Source: an uncultured Peptococcaceae bacterium (lineage in GTDB: Bacteria > Bacillota > Peptococcia > Peptococcales > Peptococcaceae). From it: DNA of 15,002 nt. The position numbers and the translations under genes were made by a program. Position 1 is the stretch's first letter. Each line of letters begins with the position of its first letter. Below the pieces are notes generated by a model. It saw only the letters and a program-made list of their open reading frames with translations. It searched no databases and was not told the origin of the DNA. Positions 1 through 6,370 of this stretch are shown here, piece after piece. The DNA is taken from the NCBI GenBank assembly GCA_900556545.1, contig USPE01000019.1, positions 1-15,002 on the forward strand, read 5' to 3'.

Positions 1-1
1 A

Positions 2-277
2 GGAAAATCTAATATACAAAAACGGGAAGTTACCTTTGAATTTACAAAAGATTTTCAGGTTTTGCGTTGTACTAACAGTTATCCAGAAAAAGATGCGGAA
101 AATTGGAAGGTCGGTCGCAACACGTTAATCGTTTATGATGAAATTGCGGATATGGTATATTGTAATCCTATGAAAAAATCACGACAGAAACAGGCTGCGC
201 TGATGTCAGTGGGTGGAATTGTATTATTAGCAGGGATTTATTGGAGTATTGCGGTTTGCGGGCTGATGATGCAATAG
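2..277 (+). CDS. C-terminal part of a membrane protein, DUF3592-like (5' truncated by window edge)
   Basis: The frame is open from base 2 to a TAG stop at 275-277, so the gene begins outside the window. The visible 91 residues hold a hydrophilic stretch with a V-G-R-N-T-L-I-V-Y-D segment. A short basic linker (KKSRQKQ) and one hydrophobic helix of about 20 residues follow, just before the end. A soluble beta domain with a 'V-x-Y-x-P' type segment, followed by a C-terminal helix, resembles DUF3592 membrane proteins. That match is by pattern only and is tentative. A TTG codon at 62 could be read as a start, but the reading frame upstream of it is equally open and protein-like, so I treat 62 as internal. 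The function is unknown. A hairpin at 342-385 ends the unit. Confidence 0.55.
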   Translation, partial: GKSNIQKREVTFEFTKDFQVLRCTNSYPEKDAENWKVGRNTLIVYDEIADMVYCNPMKKSRQKQAALMSVGGIVLLAGIYWSIAVCGLMMQ

Positions 278-312
278 GGGGGACGTTCCTTCTGTGCAGC
301 CATAAGAGGATG

Positions 313-341
313 TTGTATTTTTCTGAAGCATTGCATATAAT
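313..341 (+). promoter_or_regulatory. Probable sigma-A-type promoter of the LysR gene
   Basis: TTGTAT (313-318) and a perfect TATAAT (336-341) are separated by 17 bp. Transcription would start near 347-349, inside the left arm of the terminator hairpin that follows. Transcripts from this promoter would therefore carry only a short remnant of that hairpin. Confidence 0.55.
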
Positions 342-385
342 AAAAGGTAAGCTGACAAATATATTGTTGGCTTGCCTTTTTTGTT
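342..385 (+). terminator. Rho-independent terminator of the upstream membrane-protein gene
   Basis: AAAAGGTAAGC (342-352) pairs with GCTTGCCTTTT (370-380), 11 bp with one G-T wobble. The loop is 17 nt and a T-rich tail (TTGTTTT) follows. It lies between the partial gene and the LysR gene. Confidence 0.7.
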
Positions 386-425
386 TTATAAAAATGTTCA
401 GAATAGATATTATAGGAGAAGCTCT

Positions 426-1337
426 ATGAATATTGAACAGTTACAGTATATTTGTATGGTAGCGCAGACCCATTCCATTACCACAGCGGCAGAACAGCTG
501 TATGTGACACAGCAAACGATTAGCAAAGCCATAAATAAATTGGAAACGGAATTGGGGGTTCGTTTGCTCAATCGTTCCCATAAAGGCGTGACCTTAACTT
601 CAGAAGGCGAGGTTTTTGTTGCACAGGCTGTAGAAATTGTAGATCGTTTTCAGAAGCTTTATAATACCATGCGTCCGCAAACTTATGCGCCGCAGTTAGA
701 GGGAACACTTTCCTTCTATATGGTATCCTACGTATTTGCCCGAGTAGGATCGGAAATTTTATCATTATTTCATAAAAAGCATCCAAAAATTCGCTTGGAA
801 ATATCAGAAAAATTGACATCTGACATTTTGACTGTTTTGTTGGATGGCCAGGCTGGTGTCGGTTTGATTTCTACGGTAGATGGAGATACAGGTTGGGGTT
901 CTTTAAATGATTTTAAAGATGACTTGACTTTCAAATTGTTATACGAAGATGAGTTGCAGATTTTTGTATCCAAAAATAGTAAACTGGCAAAGAAAACAGA
1001 AATTAATTTTGGAGATTTAGATGGTTTATTTGCGGGATATGGTTATATGCCAGGCACATTTTATATTGTAGAAAAACGTTATGGTGTAAAAACACAGGCC
1101 ATTACTGATTCTGCCAATATTACTGTGGTTGGGCAGGCTGTGCAGGATGAAATTGCCTTTGGTGTAACTACAAAGGGCATCGCGGCCAGGGATTCTTTTT
1201 ATAAAGATTTTATACTGCTTTCCTTGGATGATCATCCTACTGTGCAGGTGTATTTTTTGCATTCAATACAATATCAGCCGAATGAGCTGGAACTTATTTT
1301 GTTGGAAGAAGTAGAAAAAATATTTGCAGCGTTATAG
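426..1337 (+). CDS. LysR family transcriptional regulator
   Basis: This is a 303-residue DNA-binding regulator, the usual length for the LysR family. The N-terminal winged helix-turn-helix spans about residues 1-60. The recognition region reads SITTAAEQLYVTQQTISKAI, and the typical E-x-E-L-G-x-x-L-x-x-R segment follows. Residues from about 90 to 300 form the two-lobed effector-binding domain. The ATG at 426 is chosen because AGGAG (414-418) lies 7 nt upstream and the protein then begins directly with the conserved HTH. The open frame extends back to 372, but only through terminator sequence. LysR proteins often control a neighbouring divergent gene. Here both neighbours are codirectional and separated by hairpins, so the target and inducer cannot be named. 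The phosphodiesterase gene downstream, with a repeat in its promoter, is one candidate target by inference. Confidence 0.93.
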   Translation: MNIEQLQYICMVAQTHSITTAAEQLYVTQQTISKAINKLETELGVRLLNRSHKGVTLTSEGEVFVAQAVEIVDRFQKLYNTMRPQTYAPQLEGTLSFYMVSYVFARVGSEILSLFHKKHPKIRLEISEKLTSDILTVLLDGQAGVGLISTVDGDTGWGSLNDFKDDLTFKLLYEDELQIFVSKNSKLAKKTEINFGDLDGLFAGYGYMPGTFYIVEKRYGVKTQAITDSANITVVGQAVQDEIAFGVTTKGIAARDSFYKDFILLSLDDHPTVQVYFLHSIQYQPNELELILLEEVEKIFAAL

Positions 1338-1361
1338 GCCGCATAAAAAATATATTATAAG

Positions 1362-1413
1362 CACTTGCTGTGAACTGTGAGACATAAACGGTTCGGCAAG
1401 TGTTTTTTATTTT
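1362..1413 (+). terminator. Rho-independent terminator after the LysR gene
   Basis: CACTTGC (1362-1368) pairs with GCAAGTG (1396-1402). Additional inner pairing of GAAC with GTTC is interrupted by a small bulge. A TTTTTTATTTT tract follows. It separates the regulator from the phosphodiesterase gene. Confidence 0.85.
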
Positions 1414-1425
1414 GCACACAACTTT

Positions 1426-1468
1426 CAGTTGTTCCCCATGTAAAAGCGGTCAATGCAGTTGTTTCCCC
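1426..1468 (+). repeat. Direct repeat CAGTTGTT(T)CCCC in the phosphodiesterase promoter
   Basis: CAGTTGTTCCCC (1426-1437) recurs as CAGTTGTTTCCCC (1456-1468), with starts exactly 30 bp apart, about three helical turns. The second copy occupies the place of the -35 element of the promoter whose TATAAT is at 1486-1491. The first copy is also part of a hyphenated palindrome, ACAAC-TTTCA-GTTGT (1418-1432). The position and phasing suggest a regulator-binding site. The regulator is unknown. Confidence 0.5.
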
Positions 1469-1485
1469 TCTTTAGAAAAACTGGC

Positions 1486-1491
1486 TATAAT
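1486..1491 (+). promoter_or_regulatory. -10 element of the phosphodiesterase gene promoter
   Basis: A perfect TATAAT stands 47 bp before the start codon. No good -35 hexamer is seen at 16-18 bp upstream: the site is C-rich (TTTCCC) and lies inside the direct repeat. A weak -35 of this kind is typical of promoters that need an activator. Confidence 0.5.
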
Positions 1492-1538
1492 GAAGCCATA
1501 GGGTAAGATATCGTATTATTTCAAAGGAGGAAATTTTT

Positions 1539-3623
1539 ATGAGTAAGAAACGTGCGATGATGATTGGTTTAGATGGCGCAGATCCAGTTGTAGTAAGAAG
1601 ATTGATTGACGAAGGCAAAATGCCAAATATGAAAAAATTGTTGGATCAGGGTGTTGCCAGAGAATCACTGGATATGATGGGTGTACTGCCTACCATTACC
1701 CCTCCAAACTGGGCTTCTATTGCTACAGGGAACTATCCAAGAACCCATGGTGTTACCTGCTTCTTAAATCATACTTTAGGGAAATCTTTGGGTATTACCG
1801 AATTAAACTGGAACTCCATGCGTGTTGAGTCCGAATTTATTTGGGAAGCCTTTGAAGATGAAGGTAAGAAATGTATTATGCTGAACTATTGTGAAGCATG
1901 GCCAAACCGTGTAGAAGGCAGCAACAACATTTTTGTAGATGGTGTTGGTGTAGTACCATTCCTGCGTTCGTCTGCACAGTTCCAGAAAGTTATTATATTT
2001 AATAGTGAATACACTGGCATGAAAGAAACAGCTCATACCGTAACTCAGAGTTCTGGGGATTGTGTTGTATATAAAGATCAGGTAGATAAATTTGCTTCCG
2101 AATCAGATTCTGCACCATCTGCCGAATATAGCGGTTTAGAAGATATTCCAGAAGGCATGACCATTGACGACATTTTAGCCATGTCCTCTCACTTTGGTGA
2201 TATGCCATTGGAATCTCCAGGGATGGTTATCAAAGGGTTCTCTGCTGAAGAAGCAGCCAATGACGACAAATACGATAAACTGTTTACTCCGATCAAAGAT
2301 GCAGAAGGATGGGCGTTCGAAGTGCCGGAAGGTGCAAAAGAAGTTGTATTCACCATGAACAACTCGTTGATTCGTCGTGTTGCCCTGTTCTATGGTGATA
2401 ATTACGAAAATATTAAAATTTATAAAAACAAAAAAGTGGATGAACCTCTGGGTGAATGCACTTTGACCACTTGGTCTAAGCCAATTTATGATGTTTTTAA
2501 TATTGATGATAAAGATGTAAAAGTTGCTTACTATATTCGTGGTATGGAAATGGAGGCAGACGGTTCTAAAGGTCGTTTCTATATTTCTCATGTAATGGAT
2601 TGTGAAGATAAAACCTATTATTATCCGCAGTCTGTACATGAAGGCTTAATGGAACATGTAGGCCCTATGTGCTACTTTGCTAACGTTGACCGTCACACTG
2701 TATTAGGGGATACCATGGAATTGGAATCTTTTGATTTGGTAAACGACTGGCATATGAGAGCAACCCAGTATTTGTTTGATACAAATCCAGACTGGCAGTT
2801 ATTCTATATCCACTTACACAGCATTGACCTAGTAAACCATCATTACATGGAACAGGCTGTAGAAGGTCGTCATGAAGACTGGAAACGTTTCCGTGATGTA
2901 ATTGATGAAATTTATATGATTAACGATAAATATATCGGAACTGTATTAGATAATCTGGATGAAAATACAGTTGTATGTGTAACTTCTGACCACGCTGCAA
3001 TTCCACGGTCTGCTGGTTATGAAAATCCTGGTATCGGGGAGCTGTCCGGTATTAACGCAGAAGTTATGGAACAGCTGGGCTATACAGTAACAATGCCAAT
3101 GCCAGGCATCGAAGGAATGTATATGATTGACTGGAGCAAAACCAGGGCCATCAACCACAGAACATCTCATATCTATATCAACCTGAAAGGCCGTGACCCG
3201 GAAGGTATTGTGGAACCAGAAGATTATGATAAACTGGTACAGCAGATTATCAGTGATTTGTATAGTTACCGTGACCCTCAGCATCCAGAAGAACGTGTAG
3301 TAGCCTTTGCTATGACTAGAGAAGAAATGGAAACCATCGGTATGGGCGGCCCTCACTGCGGTGATATTTTCTTCCAGTTGAAAAAAGAATACGGCTTTGA
3401 ACATGGTAACAGCTTCCAGTATGTAACCAATGATGGATATTCATTAGGCGCATTGTGTATCTGGGCTGGTATGGGCTTGAAGAAAGGCGAGTATATCACT
3501 CGTCCGATTCGTAATGTAGATATTGTACCAACATTTTGCCACTTAGTTGGCAACAGACCACCAAAAGAAGTGGAAGGCGGCGTAATTTATCAGTTGCTGG
3601 AAGATGAAAATAGTCCTGCGTAA
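1539..3623 (+). CDS. Alkaline-phosphatase-fold type I phosphodiesterase / nucleotide pyrophosphatase family protein
   Basis: A 694-residue predicted metal-dependent phosphoester hydrolase. The N-terminus carries GLDGADP (residues 10-16, Asp12 a metal ligand). The nucleophile motif is T-I-T-P-P-N-W (Thr54 the likely nucleophile), followed by ATGNYPRTHGV. Later metal sites are D430-x3-H434 in HSIDLVNHHY, T-S-D484-H485, and H544 in NHRTSH before IYINLKGRDPEG. These fit the two-zinc site of the alkaline phosphatase superfamily. Between about residues 140 and 390 lies a long insertion with a beta-rich segment, which makes the protein longer than many relatives. No signal peptide is present, so it is predicted to be cytoplasmic. 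The start is fixed by AAAGGAGG (1523-1530) 8 nt upstream, and the gene ends in tandem stops TAA TAG. It appears monocistronic between hairpins. The substrate cannot be told: nucleotide, phosphodiester or phosphonate-type esters are all possible. Confidence 0.9.
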   Translation: MSKKRAMMIGLDGADPVVVRRLIDEGKMPNMKKLLDQGVARESLDMMGVLPTITPPNWASIATGNYPRTHGVTCFLNHTLGKSLGITELNWNSMRVESEFIWEAFEDEGKKCIMLNYCEAWPNRVEGSNNIFVDGVGVVPFLRSSAQFQKVIIFNSEYTGMKETAHTVTQSSGDCVVYKDQVDKFASESDSAPSAEYSGLEDIPEGMTIDDILAMSSHFGDMPLESPGMVIKGFSAEEAANDDKYDKLFTPIKDAEGWAFEVPEGAKEVVFTMNNSLIRRVALFYGDNYENIKIYKNKKVDEPLGECTLTTWSKPIYDVFNIDDKDVKVAYYIRGMEMEADGSKGRFYISHVMDCEDKTYYYPQSVHEGLMEHVGPMCYFANVDRHTVLGDTMELESFDLVNDWHMRATQYLFDTNPDWQLFYIHLHSIDLVNHHYMEQAVEGRHEDWKRFRDVIDEIYMINDKYIGTVLDNLDENTVVCVTSDHAAIPRSAGYENPGIGELSGINAEVMEQLGYTVTMPMPGIEGMYMIDWSKTRAINHRTSHIYINLKGRDPEGIVEPEDYDKLVQQIISDLYSYRDPQHPEERVVAFAMTREEMETIGMGGPHCGDIFFQLKKEYGFEHGNSFQYVTNDGYSLGALCIWAGMGLKKGEYITRPIRNVDIVPTFCHLVGNRPPKEVEGGVIYQLLEDENSPA

Positions 3624-3651
3624 TAGCGTTCAGAAATAGCTGAAAATAATT

Positions 3652-3700
3652 AAAATGGCCAGTGAGGACTCTGATATGGATTCTTGCTGGCTATTTATTT
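3652..3700 (+). terminator. Hairpin terminator after the phosphodiesterase gene
   Basis: An approximately 15-bp stem with several G-T wobbles (AATGGCCAGTGAGGA at 3654-3668 against TTCTTGCTGGCTATT) has a 12-nt loop. A modest T-rich stretch (TTTATTT) overlaps and follows the stem end. The stem shares GCCAGTGAG with the hairpin at 4269-4320. Confidence 0.6.
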
Positions 3701-3764
3701 ACAGTGGATAGTATGCAGAGATGTTGCCTTAGGATAGTTTTTAGGATTGAGGGTGTGTAAAATT

Positions 3765-4247
3765 ATGGAGTTATCAGATAAGCAGGCGTTGATAAAAGGG
3801 GCTGTTCAGGGTTGTGGTATTGGTACAGCAATTATCAATGGTGTTATATTGTTTTTTACATTACCTAAATTGCCGGTATTAACGAATACAATGGTAATAT
3901 TCAATTTTTTAGGATTGGCATTAGGTTGTGGAATCCTTTGCCCTCTTTTTGGAAAGATGACGTTAAAAGGTGTACTTGAAAAAAATCCATACTTGAAGAT
4001 AGACGCCAAAAAGGAGCATATGTTAGCCAAATTTGTGCCGGATAATCTTGGTTTGGCTGCATTGGTGATAGGCTTGATGACTGCGATTGTATGGTGGGTA
4101 GTTCCTTATGGTATAGCACTTATATTACAGATTGAGTTTACATTAAGCCGTTGGTTTTGGATTATTATGATTGGGTGTTATTCTGGTGTATGTGCCAGTT
4201 TTGCAGCATATTTTGGAATGCTGCGAAGTTATTATACAAGTAAATGA
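3765..4247 (+). CDS. Small integral membrane protein of unknown function, four predicted helices
   Basis: I do not recognise this family. From ATG 3765 the product has 160 residues. Hydrophobic segments lie at about residues 10-32, 40-62, 89-120 and 126-152, joined by a Lys-rich loop (roughly residues 64-83, KMTLKGVLEKNPYLKIDAKK) that is likely cytoplasmic. There is no cleavable signal peptide and no catalytic motif. The start is uncertain: in-frame TTG (3747) and GTG (3753) codons lie just upstream, and the only Shine-Dalgarno-like sequence is GAGGG (3749-3753), which best suits ATG 3765 at a slightly long spacing. Initiation is probably weak. The gene stands alone between two hairpins, with no operon partner. 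Long overlapping frames on the minus strand look like shadows, because this frame alone shows membrane-protein periodicity and a start beside an SD. Confidence 0.75.
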   Translation: MELSDKQALIKGAVQGCGIGTAIINGVILFFTLPKLPVLTNTMVIFNFLGLALGCGILCPLFGKMTLKGVLEKNPYLKIDAKKEHMLAKFVPDNLGLAALVIGLMTAIVWWVVPYGIALILQIEFTLSRWFWIIMIGCYSGVCASFAAYFGMLRSYYTSK

Positions 4248-4268
4248 AAGAATATTGAGAAGGCAGAG

Positions 4269-4320
4269 CATAATGAAACCAGCCAGTGAGATAGAAAATT
4301 CACTGGCTGGTTTCATTATG
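4269..4320. terminator. Perfect 21-bp inverted repeat between convergent genes (likely bidirectional terminator)
   Basis: Bases 4269-4289 are perfectly complementary to 4300-4320, with a 10-nt loop (GATAGAAAAT). The element lies between the 3' ends of the membrane-protein gene (plus) and the reductase gene (minus), where a two-way terminator is expected. Neither side has a clear run of T after the stem (ATGAAATAAATTC on plus, CTCTGCC on minus), so intrinsic termination may be inefficient. It may instead serve to stabilise or insulate transcript ends. Confidence 0.6.
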
Positions 4321-4353
4321 AAATAAATTCTTGTAAGAATTATAGTTTCGCTC

Positions 4354-6033
4354 TTATTTGTTAAATGGCCAGAACTGAATGCCGCCCTGAACAAATTTAA
4401 CATTGTCATAGCCAGCTTGATTCAGAATCAACTGACCTTCAAAACCACGGGTGCTTAAGATGCAGAATACAATCAGTTCTTTATCTTTTGGCAGTTCGTG
4501 TGCACGAGCGCGTAATTCTTCAATTGGGATGTTGATCTGATTTTTGGCAGGAATCATTTTCTGTGCCCGTTCATGTGGGGTACGCAGGTCAATATATAAT
4601 ACATCGTTGCTGTCCAATTTGGATTTAAATTCTTCAAAACGCATACTGTGTGCTTTGCCTTCGATGGTGTTCTGCAGCACGTTGGCAGCGTTGGTCAGGT
4701 TTTCCATAGCGGAAGACAGCGGCGGTGCATAGGACAGGTCTAAGTTAGCCAATTGTTTTGCGGTTACGCCAAATGTGATGGCAGCAACCATGGTATCAAT
4801 CCGTTTGTCCACTTTACCAGGGCCAACAATCTGTACGCCCAGGATTCTGCCGGTAGCGCGGTCAGCCAATAAACGAGTCATGATCAGTTTTTTGCCTGGC
4901 ATAAAGTGTGTGATATCTGGACCTGGAACGATGGCGGTTACAGTGTCATAACCCAGCTGTTTTGCAACACGTTCAGATAAACCAACAGCGCCTAAAGACC
5001 AGTCAAACATTTTGCAGACAGCAGTCTGAACTACACCAGGATGAGTGGCATCACCGCCGGTAATGTTGGTGCCGATTACACGGCCCTGACGGTTTGCGGT
5101 GGAACCCATTGGAGAGTATACACGCTGACCGGAAACCAAGTTGGTGGTCATAACACAGTCACCTGCTGCATAGATATCTGGGTCACTTGTCTGGCAATGG
5201 TCATTGATAATAATTGCTTTTTCAACTTCCAAACCGGCATCAACAGCCAACTGTACCTGTGGACGAACGCCTACAGCCACCAGCACCAACTGTGCGTCTA
5301 CAGCGCCTTTGTCGGTCTGTACGCCGGATACTTTGCCTTCTTCGTTTACTAAGATTTTTTCTACTTTGGTGTTCAACATAAAGTTTAAGTCTTCACCTTC
5401 CAGATAATTCTGGAATACGGCGCCCATTTCTGCATCTAATACCTGAGGGAAGATGGAACCCTGCATTTCAATAATGGTGACATCCAGTCCCCAGTTTGCA
5501 AATGCCTCTGCGCATTCCATACCGATCAGGCCGGCACCGATTACAACAGCACTGGACACGCCTTCTGTTTTGATATAATTCTGCATATCCAAAGCATCTT
5601 TTGGTGTTTTCATACCAAATACGCCGGTTGCGTCAATATTTTCCATTGGTGGCTTGAAGTTTTCTGCGCCTGTAGCGATAACTAATTTGTCATAAGGCAG
5701 CACTTTTACTTCGCCGGTTTTGCATTCTTTTACTTCAACTGTTTTTTCAGCACGGTTGATTTTGGTTGCTTCCCAGCCTAATAACGTATCAATGTCTTTG
5801 GTTGCTTTCATAAATTCTGGTGTACGTACCGCTTCCCAGGAAGTAGTCATTAAGTCATTGATGTCTTTTACCGTAGCACCCAGGAAATAAGGCAGGCCGC
5901 AGCCGCCGTAAGAAATCCATTCACCTTTTTCAATCAGGGTAACTTGAGCCTGCGGATTGCATCTTTTTGCTCTTGCAGCTGCTTTAGGACCAGCAGCAAC
6001 CCCACCGATTACAACGATTTTTAAATCTGACAC
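4354..6033 (-). CDS. CoA-disulfide reductase / NAD(P)H persulfide reductase with C-terminal rhodanese domain
   Basis: A 559-residue flavoprotein. Residues 1-450 form a class III pyridine nucleotide-disulfide oxidoreductase. It has an FAD-binding GGVAAGPKAAARA, an active-site Cys45 in SYGGCGLPYF, an NAD(P)H-binding GAGLIGMECAEAF (about 166-178), a second FAD motif YAAGDC (288-293), and Tyr435 in LSYAPPLSSA, as in CoA-disulfide reductases. Residues about 462-559 are a rhodanese domain with a C-x4-R loop (Cys524 in FCILSTRG). This two-domain layout matches the CoADR-RHD/Npsr type, which reduces CoA persulfides, polysulfide or CoA disulfide with NAD(P)H. The likely role is sulfur and thiol redox balance in the cytoplasm. 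Translation starts at GTG (6031-6033): AAGGAG lies 11 nt upstream, and the nearer ATG in that leader is out of frame and stops quickly. An NADH oxidase role is the main alternative. Confidence 0.92.
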   Translation of the reverse strand: MSDLKIVVIGGVAAGPKAAARAKRCNPQAQVTLIEKGEWISYGGCGLPYFLGATVKDINDLMTTSWEAVRTPEFMKATKDIDTLLGWEATKINRAEKTVEVKECKTGEVKVLPYDKLVIATGAENFKPPMENIDATGVFGMKTPKDALDMQNYIKTEGVSSAVVIGAGLIGMECAEAFANWGLDVTIIEMQGSIFPQVLDAEMGAVFQNYLEGEDLNFMLNTKVEKILVNEEGKVSGVQTDKGAVDAQLVLVAVGVRPQVQLAVDAGLEVEKAIIINDHCQTSDPDIYAAGDCVMTTNLVSGQRVYSPMGSTANRQGRVIGTNITGGDATHPGVVQTAVCKMFDWSLGAVGLSERVAKQLGYDTVTAIVPGPDITHFMPGKKLIMTRLLADRATGRILGVQIVGPGKVDKRIDTMVAAITFGVTAKQLANLDLSYAPPLSSAMENLTNAANVLQNTIEGKAHSMRFEEFKSKLDSNDVLYIDLRTPHERAQKMIPAKNQINIPIEELRARAHELPKDKELIVFCILSTRGFEGQLILNQAGYDNVKFVQGGIQFWPFNK

Positions 6034-6079
6034 GATGAAATCATCTCCTTATTTAAATAACAATTCAGAAAATTGTAAA

Positions 6080-6094
6080 TGATAATTATTGAAC
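6080..6094. promoter_or_regulatory. Possible Fur/PerR-type half-operator at the reductase transcription start
   Basis: TGATAATTATTGAAC matches the 7-1-7 Fur-box model TGATAAT-N-ATTATCA perfectly in its left half and at three of seven positions in its right half. It sits just downstream of the minus-strand -10 element, overlapping the predicted +1, a normal repressor position. In AT-rich DNA such a match can arise by chance, so it is only a candidate. Confidence 0.25.
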
Positions 6095-6101
6095 TAATTT
6101 G

Positions 6102-6130
6102 ATTATACCCCCAACGGAAAAATAAAACAA
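6102..6130 (-). promoter_or_regulatory. Promoter of the CoA-disulfide reductase gene
   Basis: On the minus strand, TTGTTT (6130-6125) and a perfect TATAAT (6107-6102) are spaced by 17 bp. Transcription would begin near 6095, giving a leader of about 60 nt that includes the AAGGAG ribosome-binding site. Confidence 0.6.
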
Positions 6131-6370
6131 TGGTAATTCCCTACAAGTTGTAATGAATTATTTTAATTGTTATCAGTGGTTGAATTAATAATAGTTTTCG
6201 CATTGTTAAAATTGGGAATAGATAAAAGAAAAGTGAAAACGGCCTTGAAAAAATTACAGAAAAATTACAAATAAAAAGCAGGAAATTATGCAGATAATAG
6301 CGAAATAAAAACTATTATGCAGCAGTCGTGAATAAAATTTTAGCAAACTTAAAGAAGAGAGGGGTTTGAC
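6131..6370 (+). promoter_or_regulatory. AT-rich upstream region and leader of the SLH-protein gene
   Basis: This is the remaining 240 bp of the divergent intergenic region. I found no coding frame and no convincing -35/-10 pair for the plus-strand gene. A possible pair is TTGTAA (6148-6153) with TATCAG (6171-6176) at 17 bp. Nearer the gene are a direct repeat ATTATGCAG (6285-6293 and 6314-6322) and an inverted repeat ATAATAG/CTATTAT (6294-6300 and 6312-6318). The latter could fold in the mRNA leader. The ribosome-binding site is GAGAGGGG (6357-6364), 6 nt before ATG 6371. Confidence 0.45.

Noticed and set aside
342..425. N-terminal extension of the LysR protein from 372
   Set aside because: The extension would be encoded by terminator sequence, and homologous LysR proteins begin at the MNIEQLQY position, which also has a proper AGGAG.
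241..429. 62-residue plus-strand frame across the terminator before the LysR gene
   Set aside because: It runs through a terminator hairpin and has no ribosome-binding site. The composition looks random.
2175..2639. 154-residue minus-strand open frame inside the phosphodiesterase gene
   Set aside because: It lies wholly opposite a well-supported gene with conserved motifs, has low-complexity Ile/Phe/His-rich composition typical of an antisense shadow, and lacks a ribosome-binding site.
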